Source: Lepas anatifera
Taxonomy: Eukaryota > Arthropoda > Thecostraca > Lepadidae
Length of the DNA stretch: 64,000 nucleotides
NCBI GenBank assembly: GCA_034440635.1
Contig: JAOTON010001494.1
Span: 62,001 to 126,000 of the forward strand
Direction: 5' to 3'
Shown here piece by piece: positions 11,740-23,226 of the stretch; position 1 is the stretch's first letter; every line of letters starts with the position of its first letter. The notes below the pieces were generated by a model, which was not told the DNA's origin, made no database searches, and was given only the letters and a program-made list of their open reading frames with translations. The position numbers and the translations under genes were made by a program.

Positions 11740-12000
11740 GCCAATTTACCACCCAAAAGGCGGCCAGTGTCAATGAAGAACGCGTTTAAAAAAGGATTTG
11801 TAAATGCTTATTTTCATGAAAGCTTCCTTTTAGTGAGGACATGTTCACGTTTACCATCAAGCATATTTCGGGCCAGCTAACGACTGGTACCGTGGTAGAA
11901 AATGCTGAAAGCACCCACTGACACTAACTGAAGCACGATGAGCAAATAATACAGTTATATTCGGTCATGGTAAAAACTGAGGTGTCGTATCCACCACCTC
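11740..12000. other. Interval without recognised gene
   Basis: Interior DNA of the 6.8-kb element between the small MITE and the GGGCCC-type array. No domain, hairpin or clear repeat is seen. Confidence 0.35.
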
Positions 12001-12830
12001 CACTTCTCACAGTTGTCCTGGCTAACGGCTCAATACTGAAATACCCGATTGACGCTAACCTGAGCCTCATAGACCGCAGAACCTCTGCGGGCCTGAGCCC
12101 CTGAGTTTTCGGTGACTTCGATGAGTTTATATCGAGTCCCCTCAGCTGATCTGGGACCGCTTTAGTTAACCAGGCTCTCACACTGAACGTGAAACCTATA
12201 TGTCGCCGCTGAAGCCTATTAAGCTTTTTTGGGGCCCTTTTATTGATATAGGGCCCCCTCAACCGGTCCTGGGCCCTCTGAGCTAAAAGCTGGAGCTCTG
12301 AGCTCTGAGCCCCAAGCTGGATTAGTGTCCTTTAAGCTGGTCAGGGTCCCCTGGGTTGGTATTGTTTTCGTTTAACTGATAAAGATCCCTTCACCTTGTT
12401 TGGGGCCCATTGTGCGTATCTTGGCACTAGTTCGTCGAGGCACCCAGCTAGTCTGGCCCTATTAGTTTTATGGGCCTTCTGAGCTTCCGCAGGTTCCCCT
12501 CAGAGTGTCTGGGCCCCATGAGTTGAAAATTGGACCCCTGGGTTAGTTTTGGGTCCCTGAGCTTATTTAGAAACCGTTTAAATAGGTAGGCACCCCACGC
12601 TGGTCTTGAGAATCCTGTGTTGGCGCTGAGGTCAAATGAGCTTGTCGGGGGCCCTTATCTGGGGCCCCCTTAACTGGCACGGGCCCCTCAGCTGATTTTG
12701 GAGACCCGAAATCCCTCCTACCGGATTCCACCCACGCCAGATTTCCTGACTCCCTGAGGGCCCCTGGGGGCCATTGGGGATTTTTTCCCGCGATCAGCGC
12801 TAGGGCCCCTCCCCGAGACAAAGCTTACAA
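12000..12830. repeat. Degenerate GGGCCC-type minisatellite
   Basis: Roughly 20-25-bp modules built on a GGGCCC(C) core followed by CTGAGCTGGT-like sequence recur with strong divergence (for example GGGCCCTCTGAGCTAAAAGC, GGGTCCCCTGGGTTGG, GGGCCCCTCAGCTG). Frames across it are translation of repeat. Its architecture resembles the GGGCGCC array downstream but the unit sequence differs. Confidence 0.55.
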
Positions 12831-12899
12831 CATGTCTCTGTGTATATACTATAGCATCTGCCAGAGTTGAGCTAGAATCATTTTTAGGCACACTTCGCT

Positions 12900-13660
12900 T
12901 CCTCTCGTCACGGCGAATCATCAGATAATGCATAATATGACTATACTAGGTCAAAACATAAAAATGACCTGACCTAAGGCTAGGTCAAGGTCACCATCTA
13001 GCCTAGCATAGTCAGTATGCATATGAATCAATTCCCAATAGCAATAAAAAATGGTATCAAAATACGGGTTTTATCAATATTTCCTGCAAAGCAATTAACC
13101 CAAGTCTTAAAACCTGCTTAGGAAGCCCCAGATGAACTCTCAGAGGTAACATGTCTAAACTTGCAACATGAACCGATAAAGAGGCCTAGCATACCATGAT
13201 TTGGGAAATCCGAAGGTATTCCAAGTGGCGTCTGCAGACATAGAGCAATTTTTTGGCAAATTTCCGTCTTACCCCATGCATTTTCAATGGAGAGGTCATG
13301 ATTCGTACCTGTCCCTAGGTCATTGATGGGAAAAATCCCACAATAAATGTATAAGTACTTTTGGGCCCATTATATGGTACAAGTTTGAATTCGATAGATT
13401 CACCCTTTTCTTACCTACGCCAACTTAAACATTTTTTTGGGGTGAGGTCACTTTACCTGCACTGGTGACCTGACCTGAGATGACGCAACCTTAAATTTTG
13501 AGGGCAAGTTGCGGAATTGATCAATGATAAGGTGTGACAAGTACTGTGTCGCTTCGCGCCGACGTTTTTTCGTGCCACTGGGAGACCTCGAGGGAGTGTT
13601 CAAGCACCCCCCAACGGGCCGGAACGGGGCGCGAATACTCTAGAACAGGGCTGAGGCCAA
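12900..13660 (+). mobile_element. TTAA-type AGGTCA-rich element, relic without clear ends
   Basis: The stretch GATAATGCATAATATGAC and the following GACCTGACCTAAGGCTAGG match the copy at the window start. Near 13440-13490 the GTGAGGTCACTTTACCTGCACTGGTGACC block matches 1364-2117 and 42830-43433. A perfect AGGTCAAGGTCA lies at 12982-12993. TTAA ends are not visible, so the relic is decayed or truncated. Confidence 0.6.
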
Positions 13661-13949
13661 AAGGGAAGGCTCTAAACAATGTCTGCAATTTTTGGTGTCT
13701 AGGTCCTTCAAGGTCATTGACCTATTACGGCACAACCCAACATATTATGCCTAATTTACGCTATAACTAGCGCTGTGCCCAATCTTACCAATAACCTTTG
13801 ATCAAGCCTTGATCGTCAAGGCCAATGACCTTTAAAATTGATCTGTAACCTTGATCTAAACACTGAATAACCTTTACTTTGATATAATAGCATACGTCAT
13901 AATAGGAATTGTAACATTATGCAACGTCATTTAGAGGCTGTCCACGAGT

Positions 13950-16900
13950 ACCTGTGCTCATCAGGGACACCTATGCTCTCTGGGGGAGGGGGGCCTTTGC
14001 TTCGATGAGGCACCTGTGCCACCCAGGGGCGCCTTCGCTCCCCAATGGACGCAACCTAGCTATCCAGGGGCATCTTTGCTGTTCCGGGGGTGCCTTTGAT
14101 ACCCAGTGCCCAAGGGGAGCTTTTTCTTATCCATGTTCACCTTGGTATTGAGGGGCGTGTTTTTATTCAAGGTAACCTATACTACCCAGTGGCGCCTACC
14201 CTATGCAAGGGGCGCTTAGGCTATCCAGGGGGCGGCAATTTGCTATGCATAGGGCGCCCTTATGCTCTCCATGGGCACCTCATTCAGAGGGTGCCTCTGA
14301 TATTCAGGGGCGCTTTTCCTTTCAACAGGGTGCCTGTGCCATCTTGGGGCTATTCTTATCAAGGGACGCTGCTGTTATTCAGGAATACCTACACCACTGT
14401 CGAGGGTCGCCTTTGCTACCCAGAGGCGCCTTTACTTCTTAGGAAATTTGGTGCCCGTGCTTTAAGGAGTGCTTCGGCATCGATTGATTGCTCTATTATT
14501 GGGCTTAGGTGCACGTGAACCTTGAGCTCATGTAGCGCCCATATTGTTGCTAAGGAACGCTTATGCTATCAAAGGGCGCCTTTACTACCCAGGGCCGCTG
14601 TTTTATTCAAGGCAGTCTGTTCTATCCACGGGCATCTGATATTTCGGGGGTGGTGCCTAGGTTATTCAGGAGGCGGTTTTTTTCTCCACAGGGGCGCACT
14701 ATTGTTTTCCAGGGGCACCGTTACTGCCCAAGGGTGTCTTTCTATCCAGGGGCGCATATGCTGTCTAGGTGTATTTTTCAATCACAGATATGATTGAAAA
14801 ACATGCTCCTACGTTATCCTGGGGTGCTTTTTGTCTCCGGTGAGGCGTTATTTTCTCTTCCGGGCACCAGTTTATCCAAGGGCACCTATGCTGTCCAGAG
14901 AACCTTTGTTATCTAGGGCTGCCTTCGCTGTTAAGGGGCACCTTTGCTACCCAAAGGGAGCATTTTACTTTCCTGGAGTGCCTATTTTCATCTAAGGGGA
15001 ACATATGCTATCTTGGAGCGCCTTTGCAAACATGGGGCGCACTTTTCTATCCAGGTGCGCCTTTGCACTTGAGGGGGCGCCTCTGCAATCCAGGAGGAGC
15101 CCAAATAGATGGAGAATAAGAATTCTGAAATAAGGTGCTCGAACACTGAAATAAAGTGCCTAGTTATTAGAAAGAGGCGCTCATCTGCTGAGCGGGGAGG
15201 ACTGCTGGTTGGTGAGGGCAGTGTTCTCGGAAACGGGGCGCACGTACTGAAAAAGGCACCCGGTTGCAGCGATGGAGCACTAAGCCTTCAGTTATGGATT
15301 AATGAAATGTGGTTAATAAAGGCAGTCCATGCTCAAATTGAGCGCTCGAGCCCTGTAACAGAGCGCGCAACTGTCGGACAGGTGTGCCAAACCATAGACA
15401 GAAGGGCAGCTGAAGATGGAAAGGGACACCTATGATATCCTGGGGGCGCCTGTACTCTCAGGTGAGGCGCTTGTTTTCTTTCTCAGGCGCCTAGTTTATC
15501 CATGGCCGCCTATGCTGTCCAGATCATCTATTTCAAGAAGGGTTAACTTTGCTGTCCAGGGGCGCCTTTGCTATCCAAGGGCGCATATGATATCTGTAGG
15601 GCGCTTTATGCAGAGGGCGCCTAGGCTGTCCAAGGGCGCTGTCCTAACCAGAGGCCGCCTTTCACTTCCCTGAAGTGCCTATTTCTATGTAAGGAGTGCA
15701 TATATTATCTAGGAGTGCCCTTGATATACGGAGACGCCTTTTTGTCCAGCAGCGCCTTTGCTCTTGAGGGGCGCTGCTCCAATCCAGGGTAGCTGAAGAT
15801 GGATAAGGGACATCTATGTTATACAGGGGGAGCCTGTACTTTCCAATGGGGCGCTCATTTTCCTTCTCAGGCACCTAGTTTATCTAGGGAGTGCATAGGC
15901 TATCCAAAGGCGCCTTTGCTTTCGAAGGAGTGCCTTCCTAGGGGTGCCTTTGCTATCCAGGGGCGCCTTTGCTGTCCAAAGCACTTGTGTTATCCAGAGT
16001 TGTCTTTGCTGTCCAGTGGCGCCTTTGCTATCTAAAAGTGCATATGATATCCGTCGGCGCTTTATCCAGTGGGCGCCTGGACTATCAAAGGGCACTTCTT
16101 CTATCCAAGGGTTGCATTTATTTTCCTGAAGTACCTATTTCTATCTAAGGGGCTCCTATTCTGTCCAGGGCACGTGTTTCCCAGATTTGCCTTTGCTGTC
16201 CAGGGACGCCTTCGCTATCCAAGGGCACCTTTCTTAACCAAGGGGCGCATTTTGCTTTCCTGGAGCGCCTATTCTTATCTAAGGGGCGCATATGTTATCT
16301 AGGAACGCCTTTGATACCAGGAGGCGGCTTTTTGTCCAGGGGCGCCTTTGCTCTTGGGGGCGCTGCTCCAATGCAGGGCAGCTGAAGGTGGATAAGGGAC
16401 CTCTATGTTATACAGAGGGCGCCTGTACTTCCCAGTGGGGCGCTCGTTTTCCTTCTCGGGCTCCTAGTTTATCCAGGGGGCGCCTTTGCTACCCAGGGGC
16501 GCCTTTGCTGTCCACGGCACTTGTGTTATCCAGGGTTGTATTTGCTGTCCAGGGGCGCCTTTGCTATCCAAGGGTGCATATGACATCCGTAGGCGCTTTT
16601 TCCAGTGGGCGCCTAGACCATCAAAGGGCGCCTTTTCTACCCAAGGTGAGCATTTTATTTTCCCAAAGCGCCTATTTCTATCCAAGGGGCGCTTATGCTG
16701 CCCAGGGCACCTATGTTACCAAGGTTTGCCTTTACTGCCCAGGGGCGCCTTTCCTAACCAAGGGCGCATATGATATCCGTAGGGCGCTTCATCCAGGGAG
16801 CGCCTAGGCTATACAAAGGCGGCTTTTCTATCGAAGGGCTGCCGTCCTAGGGGCGCCTTTGCTGTCCACAGCACTTGTGTTATCCAGGGTTGTCTTTGCT

Positions 16901-17570
16901 GTCCAGGGGCGCCTTTGCTATCCAAGGGTGCATATGACATCCTTAGGGCGCTTTTTCCAGTGGGCGCCTAGGCTATCAAAGGGCGCCTTTTTCTACCCAA
17001 GGTGAGCATTTTATGTTCCTAAAGCGCCTACTTCTATCTAAGGGGCGCTTATGCTCTCCGGGGTACCTATGTTACCAAGATTTGCCTTTGCTGCCCAGGG
17101 GCGCCTTTCCTAGCCAAGGGCGCATATGATATCCGTAGTTCGCTTCATCCAGGGGGCGCCTAGGCTATCCAAAGTGGGTTTCTATCGAAGGGGTGCCTTC
17201 CTAGGGGCGCCTTTGCTACCCAGGGGCGCCTTTGCTGTCCAGGGGCGCCTTTGCTATCCAAGGGTGATATGACAAATGACATCCGTAGGGCGCTTTTTCC
17301 AGTGGGCGCCTAAGCTATCAAAGGGCGCCTTTTTCTACCAAAGGTGAGCATTTTATTTTCCTAAAGCGCCTATTTCTATCTAAGGGGCGCTTATGCTGTC
17401 CAGTTTACCTATGTTACCAAGATTTTCCTTTGCTGCCCAGGGGCGCCTTTCCTAGCCAAGGGCACATATGGTATCCGTAGGGCGCTTCATCCAGGGGGCG
17501 CCTAGGCTACCCATGGGCGCTTCATCCAGGGGGGCGCCTAGGCTACTCAGGGGTGCATTAGTTCCCTATG
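13950..17570 (+). repeat. GGGCGCC minisatellite, about 3.6 kb
   Basis: The unit is about 20-22 bp, typified by GGGGCGCCTTTGCTATCCAA, repeated well over 100 times with varied divergence. From about 15416 a higher-order period appears: GTGCATATGACATCC or its variant sits at 16575, 16929 and 17265 (spacing 354 and 336), and CCTAGGGGCGCC at 16846 and 17200 (spacing 354). The left part is more diverged, the right part more uniform. All frames here are translated repeat. The core GGCGCC is self-complementary. No Cas genes or regular spacers exist; this is not a CRISPR array. Confidence 0.9.
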
Positions 17571-17788
17571 GCGCAATCTTGCTATCTAGTGGCGCCTTTT
17601 CTTTGCCGGGGCGCTTTTGTTAGCTTTCTAAATTTCATCTTCAACATTTTACTGGGGCGCAAAAGACCAGTAAAGGCGTCTAGTGTTTGGGCAGGGGCGC
17701 TTTGCCATGGTTTTAAGGAGTATGTGTTCATTCAAGTGGAATAAGTGGTATCTACCACCTTGGCGCACAAAATGGGTACAGGTGCGCC

Positions 17789-17823
17789 GCTCATATCGGG
17801 CGCCTTCGGCGCCCGATATGAGC
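17789..17823. repeat. Perfect 16-bp hairpin with TTC loop
   Basis: GCTCATATCGGGCGCC pairs exactly with GGCGCCCGATATGAGC across a 3-nt loop. It stands about 70 bp inside the right terminus of the 6.8-kb element, just past the minisatellite, and its stem contains the array core GGGCGCC. Confidence 0.85.
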
Positions 17824-18635
17824 TGAGCTTTACTGGGGCGCTTCGGAGCTAAGGGGGGGGCCCGGGCCCCTGGCCCCCCTTGGATCCGTCACTGAGAGGG
17901 GCAGGTAATCGGACATTAAATCACTTAAGTGTTTTGAAAATAAACGAGAAAAATCAGAAGCTGGTGGTAAATGCCTTTCCCCCTTCGCCAATGAGTCGAC
18001 CCGATAGCAGACATTTTAGGAGACAACTGCCCGGGCCGAATAGCGTCGCCAAATATATCCCTGTTGGAAGGTTTCTCGGAAGCCAGCTTGCTCTTTGATC
18101 AGGGAAGCCGCCCAGTCTTGAACACGGGTGAGCCGCATGGAAAGTGTGCGTGCTATCCACTACGTCAGCGTGCCCCATTAGTTTCGGGGGGATTTAGATA
18201 TTCCTTTTTCTCCGGGGCACGTTGACCATGGCTCAACATACCCCAACACCCTCGTGGCTCAACTTACCCCGAGACCCCGCCGCAACTCCGGAGGCAGCTG
18301 ACGCAGAACTTAGGTGATCAGTTTTCATGGTTTTCGGCCCAAATAAGGCGTAAATACCTGCATTCAACTCATTTAATAGGGCTAATCTTTATCTCTAATA
18401 TCAACAGTGTTATTACAAAATGTTTGACAAAAGTAAATTCACTTTTGGTATGAAAAACAGGTTTTTCTGTCTCCAAACCGCTATCGACCAGATACCACGA
18501 CGGTTTCCTGATGAAAGACGGAAAGCTGTTGCGCGCATGCGCTGTTATGATTACAGCGCAATCTCTTCAGAAACAGCGGAGTTATCGCGAGTGGCTCAAC
18601 ATGCCCCTGGCTGCAACTAGCCCCGGTCTCCCCTA

Positions 18636-18811
18636 CATCACCTGAACCATATTGTGAGTTATTTGAAATCTCTTATGCTGTTTACTCGGCTGGTCCACCT
18701 GCCTGTGTGCTTATCATTGGTGAAATCCTTGTTTCTTTTTGCTGCATCAGTGTAGTTTAACCTCCTCCCCCTCACCCAGATATTTTTCTCTGCATCGTGC
18801 ATTGACCTTAT
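18636..18811 (+). other. LINE sequence between pogo-like insertion and endonuclease frame
   Basis: LINE DNA resumes directly after the TA at 18634-18635 and leads into the endonuclease. No domain is visible in it. Confidence 0.4.
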
Positions 18812-19678
18812 TTGTTAGCCATTTCTGGTCCAGTAGATATTTCTAACCATTCACGATTTTCACCAAACTTTCCTTGCCTGGATGATGAAAACTATATCTC
18901 TAGTAAATTCAAAACTATACTAGACTCCTGCAACTACCGATCCCCCTCTGATTTTTCCCAGCCTACCCCAGTGCCCGAAGATCTTACAATTATTCATATA
19001 AATATAAGATCCCTCCCCAAAAACTTTGATTCACTGGAGCATTTTGTATCCCATCTCAAACCAAAACCCAAAATCATACTTCTCACAGAACTCTGGCTTG
19101 CCCCAGATTGTACTAGCCCGTATTCCATTCATGACTACTATTTGGAAGTTTCAACTCTTCCTGAATTCAAGGGTAAGGGGGCTGCCATTTACATTAGTAA
19201 ACAATTAGTCTATAGCAGGAGAGGTGATTTAGAATCTCAGTCTGTCCCATTTCAATCTGTTTTCATAGAGATATCTCAAACTTTGCCCTTCAATCTTGTA
19301 ATTGGTTCTATGTACCGTTCTCCTTCCTACCCATCTACTATGTTTATTGACTACATTGAAGACACCATGGACAAAATTTCACAAGAAAAGAAAGCCTGCA
19401 TAATGGGAGGCGATTATAATTTTGATCTTCTAAAGTCAGACTCTCATGAGTCAGACTCTCATGAACCAACAGGATATTTTCTCAATATGCTGGCATCATC
19501 AGACTACCTACCTTGCATCTCTATCCCAACACGAGTAACTTGCAATTCACAAACTCTCATTGATAACTTTTTCTGTAATGACCCATCAATCATTCAAGCT
19601 TCATCTGTCATTACTGCAGACATTAGTGACCATCTCCCCATCTTGCTTCAACTTTCTGCTAGACTAGAGAAACCTTAA
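18812..19678 (+). pseudogene. LINE apurinic-type endonuclease domain
   Basis: The 288-residue frame covers most of an AP-like endonuclease domain, the enzyme LINEs use to nick target DNA. Visible family motifs are HINIRSLPKNFD near residue 70, LTELWL (the catalytic Glu) near 101, GSMYRSP near 176, GDYNFD near 210 and the terminal SDHLP near 279. The frame then stops and the protein would continue into the connecting region, so the ORF2 is broken. The first Met is simply the first in frame; the true start is unknown. Confidence 0.8.
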
Positions 19679-20302
19679 AAACTTCAGTCATCCAGCATCC
19701 ATTTGACTTTAGAAAAACTAATGCTCTTATAGAGAATGTGGCCTTTAGTCTAGCAAACTTTACTTCAATAACTGATCCCAATATTGCTGCATATTATCTT
19801 CAAGAAACCATATCTTCTGAAATCAACAAATTACGAATACAAAAAATTGATAGAAGAACCGTACCTTTTCAACCCTGGATTTCCCATCACTTATTACACT
19901 GCATAAACAAAAAAAAATGATTTGTACAAAAAATTCATTAAATCAAAAGCTATACAAGACCACATAACTTATAAGACTTACCACAACTACCTCACCAGTG
20001 CCATACGCACAGCCCAAAAACTCTATTTTCAACGGAAATTACAAGAAAATCAGTCAAATCCAGTAAAACTTTGGGATACTCTCCTCACAGCTGTCCGCAA
20101 AAATAAATTCAGAAAAGACCTTCCTGACAGTTTCCACCACCATGGTGTTTCCATTACCGAAAATCACCAAATTGCAAACCATTTCAACAAATTCTTTTCT
20201 GAAATTGCCGCCTCCCTAGATGCTAAAATACCACAGCCCACTTCAGATCCTCTTCAATTTCTCGGAGACCAAATTAACTCGGAATTTCATTTTTGCCAGT
20301 AA
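19679..20302 (+). pseudogene. LINE ORF2 linker between endonuclease and RT, frameshifted
   Basis: Two adjoining pieces (19738-19920 and 19922-20302) in different frames contain PWISHHLLHCINKK and NHFNKFFSEIAA. These match the conserved 'PWI' and 'FNxFFxxI' stretches seen in the second LINE at about 45935 and 46290. At least two frameshifts separate this from the endonuclease and the RT. Confidence 0.7.
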
Positions 20303-21189
20303 CATCCTACCTAGTTGAAAACATAATTAGATCTCTCGGAAATACGGGTGCTGAGTATGATGGAATCACCCAAAAAATTTTGAAATTACTTGCTCCAACT
20401 CTCTCGCCCCACCTGTCTCATTTATTCAATCTCTGCTTTGCTTCTGGTATCTTCCCTGATAAATTAAAAACTGCTGTGGTGGTTCCTGTATTCAAGTCTG
20501 GTGACGCTTCAGCCTTTACAAACTATCGGCCTATTTCCATTCTCCCGACTCTCTCTAAAGTCTTTGAAAAAATTATTTATGAACAAGTTGTAAATTACCT
20601 CTCCCAAAACAACATAATATATGACCATCAATTCGGATTTCGGCCCAACCACAGTACTTACATGCCAATTTCTCTTCATCGAGAGTATATCACTTCTGCG
20701 TTAGTTTCAAAGAATGTCTGTGCTGCCCTCTACCTAGATTTTTCTAAAGCTTTTGATACGGTTAACCACCCAATTCTCTTGTCAAAACTGAGATTATACG
20801 GCTTTGAAAATGTTTCTTTGAAATTCTTCAAATCTTACCTATCAAATCGCTCTCAGTCTGTAAAAATCAATGGAACTATGTCAGGCACCCCTGCCTCCAT
20901 GCCCCTCGGAGTTCCACAGGGAAGTGTACTAGGGCCCCTCCTATTTTTACTATACATTAATGACATACATAAAAGCTCAGTAAACCCAAAATTTCTTCTT
21001 TTTGCTGACGATACAGCCCTCTTTTTCTCAGCCAAGACCCCTTCTGAACTACAGCTCAAAATAAACCAGAGTCTTCTCGAGGTAACAACCTGGCTAAATT
21101 GTAACAGGCTCACACTAAACGCCAAAAATCGGTATATCAACTCTTCCCCACCTCCAGCAGTAATATTCCTGTCCACCTCCATAATGTAA
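20293..21189 (+). pseudogene. LINE reverse transcriptase domain
   Basis: RT motifs appear in order: AVVVPVFKSGD and NYRPISILPTLSKVFEK (early fingers), FGFRPNHST, AALYLDFSKAFDTVNH (motif A with catalytic Asp), GVPQGSVLGPLLFLLYIND (motif B), and FADDTALFF near residue 236 (motif C, catalytic Asp pair). The frame runs out after LTLNAKN, where a frameshift leads to the C-terminal piece at 21189. Active-site residues are kept but the gene is broken, so activity is unlikely. Confidence 0.85.
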
Positions 21190-21725
21190 TGCTTGATAGA
21201 TGTCGCTCAGCAAATTACCTTGGAGTAAAAATTGATGAGGATCTGAAGTGGGGAAACCATATCAAACAAGTAGAAAATTCAATTGCCAGGAACATTGGTT
21301 TAATTAGACGAGCTCAACATATTCTAAATTCTGATCACCTTCTCCTGCTGTACAATGCTCTTGTGCTTCCTCGACTTCTTTATGGCTTAGAAATCTGGGG
21401 CAATACCTTCAAATACAGATTAGACAAAATATTCCTGCTTCAGAAGAAGATAATCAGAACAATTGATCATTCGGATAGGCTCGCCCACTCTGCCCCCATT
21501 TTCAAAAAATACTGTGTACTTAAAATCCATGACCTGGTTCAATTCGTTAACTTCAACTTCCTTCATAAAGCCATAATTGGCACTCTACCTACACCCTTAA
21601 AAGACTTAATCAACGTCCGAAACCCACTAAATATTCAGAGGCAGGTCCGCCAGAATAGTCATTTTTCGGTCCCTTTTGCTCCAACAATCTATAGAAAATT
21701 TTATTTGTTCATTGCTGCCCCATGA
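21189..21725 (+). pseudogene. LINE ORF2 C-terminal domain
   Basis: Begins in the thumb region with YLGVKIDEDLKWGNHI. It continues through RAQHILNSDHLLLLYNALVLP, YGLEIWGN and the KIFLLQKKIIRTI stretch typical of L2/CR1/Jockey-type ORF2 tails. It ends at TGA 21723-21725, just where the sister LINE continues with CAAPEIWN, so this copy stops slightly early. No RNase H domain follows. Confidence 0.8.
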
Positions 21726-22808
21726 AGCTGGAACCAAATTATCGCTTCTAAAATTCGAAATATCAATGATATCTCCGCAGTAAAACGTTTTTCAAAAAGG
21801 TTGTGAAGAAAATATTTATTGATAATTATGTATAGTAAGAAAGAACCTCCTGAACAGAAGAAGGAATGTAAAAACTGTCCCCTTCCGTTAAGGATAGGGG
21901 TTGGTGCAGGCGTGAGAAGTTAGGTTATCTTAGGTTGTTAGGCCATAAGTTAGCGGAAATGAGGTAGGCACCACAGTCCACCCCACATTGCATGATTCTA
22001 ATAATCACTCGAAATTAATGCAGCACCATCATGAGTAGGTCGGCTATCGGCGTCGACACAGGCATGCCTCCGGCACCCTGCTGCCCCTTCCTGAGTGTCC
22101 TCCCCAACAGCGCTGCGTTGTGCCCAAATCTCACCGAACGCTCTCTATGTCTCTCGTGGCGCTAAATACGTCTTTCCTCTCCCTCCTCCGCTAACTTTTT
22201 TCTCTCCACTTCACAGGGGCGTGCTGCTGGTCTTTCATGACCCGCTTGGTCGCCTCTGGTGACGACGGGTTACGCCCCGACCCCCTCCCCCTCTCGGGGG
22301 GCGCTCTACCGGCGCGCCAGTGTTATGTGGCCCTCTACCGGGAGCTGGCCGCACTCAGCTCGTGGCGATCTGCCGTCTGCGCGGTGGCGCTGGGGTAGCG
22401 TCGGGCATCGTCGGCCTGCAGCGGCTTGTGGACGTGCGATGCTACTGTGGTGCTCCCGGCGCTGCCGCCGTGCCCGCCTCGCTGCGGGCTGCGGTGGCTG
22501 GGTGCGGCGGCCCCTGCGCGGGCGACCTCTGGGCGTGTGCTCGGAGAGCGCTCGGTGTTGTTAGATGGCGCTGAGTTGTGCCCAGTGCCCGGGGCGGTGT
22601 TGAATGATTGGCGGGACGCATGGGGCACGAAGAACTGCAAACAGACGATGTAAATTGATCTGTGAATGTACTCTACTTACCTTGTTTTTTGTATCAATGT
22701 TTTTAATGTCATTGCCCTCCCCGAGCCGGCTCGCCCCCCCCATTGTTGTGCTTGTGAAATATTAGGAAATGTGTTGTGTATGCAATGTGCTGCAAAAAAG
22801 AAAAAAAT
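21726..22808 (+). other. LINE 3' region with GC-rich segment and A-rich tail
   Basis: Non-coding. The segment 22030-22640 is GC-rich and CpG-rich, unlike the AT-rich LINE body. The last bases form an A-rich tail that abuts the resumed hAT-like element. Frames in the GC-rich part occur on both strands and show no domain. Confidence 0.5.
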
Positions 22809-23226
22809 GTACTTGATAACGTATCTGCGTTATCGTTAATGTCTTAAATATGCCCACAATCGTGTATTTTTCGAAAAATTGACTGTCACATTTCGGGCAT
22901 CTAGGCGGCAACTTTCTGGCAACTACTAGCAATTGGCACCATTGGACTGCATGTTAAAATCTGGCAACTGTGACAGCGGTTTCCGGGTTTTCTGCAGCGG
23001 GGTCCCTCGTTTTAGTAGAAACTGAACACAGTACCAATATTGTATCACTGAAGAATATAGTTGCTAAATTAAAATATTCACTACACGCTTCATTTTGTAG
23101 TTCGAAAATGTGTGGTTTGATTTGAAACATACAGTCAGGATCGCTATTTTGTCACACTTATGCACCTCGATTTTTGTAAATGTGTCACAAACTCCAGTAG
23201 TCGAGTTGGCAAGTTTCTGCACCTCT

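Larger units (their letters stand above)
11113..17894. mobile_element. hAT-like non-autonomous element, 6.8 kb, carrying minisatellite
   Basis: The left terminus is CAGTGACGGATCTAGG. The right terminus in reverse is CAGTGACGGATCCAAGG. The flanks are GGGGGGCA (11105-11112) and GAGGGGCA (17895-17902), an 8-bp duplication with one mismatch (9 bp if the preceding A is counted). The interior has GGGCGCC modules directly behind the left end (11157-11197), a nested 538-bp MITE, a GGGCCC-type degenerate array, a TTAA-element relic, a 3.6-kb GGGCGCC minisatellite and a hairpin. No transposase frame is present, so movement would have needed a transposase supplied elsewhere. Confidence 0.75.
9636..18633 (-). 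mobile_element. pogo-like Tc1/mariner element (split), TA-flanked
   Basis: Terminal inverted repeats GGGGAGACCGGGGCTAGTTG occur at 9636 and, in reverse, ending at 18633. Each end is bounded by TA (9634-9635 and 18634-18635). Subterminal copies of GGGTAAGTTGAGCC-like sequence lie at 9835-9880 and 18210-18280. On the minus strand 9942-10750 keeps the C-terminal tail of a pogo/DDE_1-type transposase. Removing the 6.8-kb insertion at 11113-17894 leaves about 2.2 kb, too short for a whole transposase gene, so the element is internally deleted as well as interrupted. Confidence 0.8.
8047..22808 (+). mobile_element. LINE insertion (LINE-1 of window), 5'-truncated, split
   Basis: The hAT-like sequence is continuous up to 8046 and resumes at 22809, judged against the intact copy at 53079-56846. 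The inserted DNA ends in an A-rich tail (GCAAAAAAGAAAAAAATG), and its plus strand carries endonuclease and reverse-transcriptase remnants at 18812-21725. A pogo-like element (9636-18633) splits it, leaving LINE DNA at 8047-9633 and 18636-22808. The net LINE length is about 5.8 kb. Domain wording (see the endonuclease and RT entries) fits the L2/CR1/Jockey group without RNase H; the exact clade is not decided. Confidence 0.7.
6472..23226. mobile_element. Outer hAT-like element of a nested array (split)
   Basis: The left end is CAGATGTGCAGAAAG and the right end in reverse is CAGAGGTGCAGAAAC. Both are bounded by GCTGCAGC. Only 6472-8046 and 22809-23226 belong to the element itself, about 2.0 kb together. 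The rest is a LINE with further elements inside it. A second copy in the opposite orientation at 53079-56846 is contiguous across the point that is broken here, which proves the split. There is no transposase frame. The CAGAGGTG terminus and 8-bp duplication are typical of the hAT superfamily. Confidence 0.8.

Noticed and set aside
14090..16807. Proteins rich in Gly-Ala-Phe repeats
   Set aside because: They are frames through the GGGCGCC minisatellite, present in several phases and on both strands.
13950..17570. CRISPR-like array
   Set aside because: Units are about 20-22 bp, contiguous and degenerate without unique spacers, there are no Cas genes, and the surroundings are animal transposons.
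17789..17894. Helitron 3' end (hairpin near terminus)
   Set aside because: The terminus has an inverted partner at 11113 with a target duplication, and no CTRR end or TC start fits.
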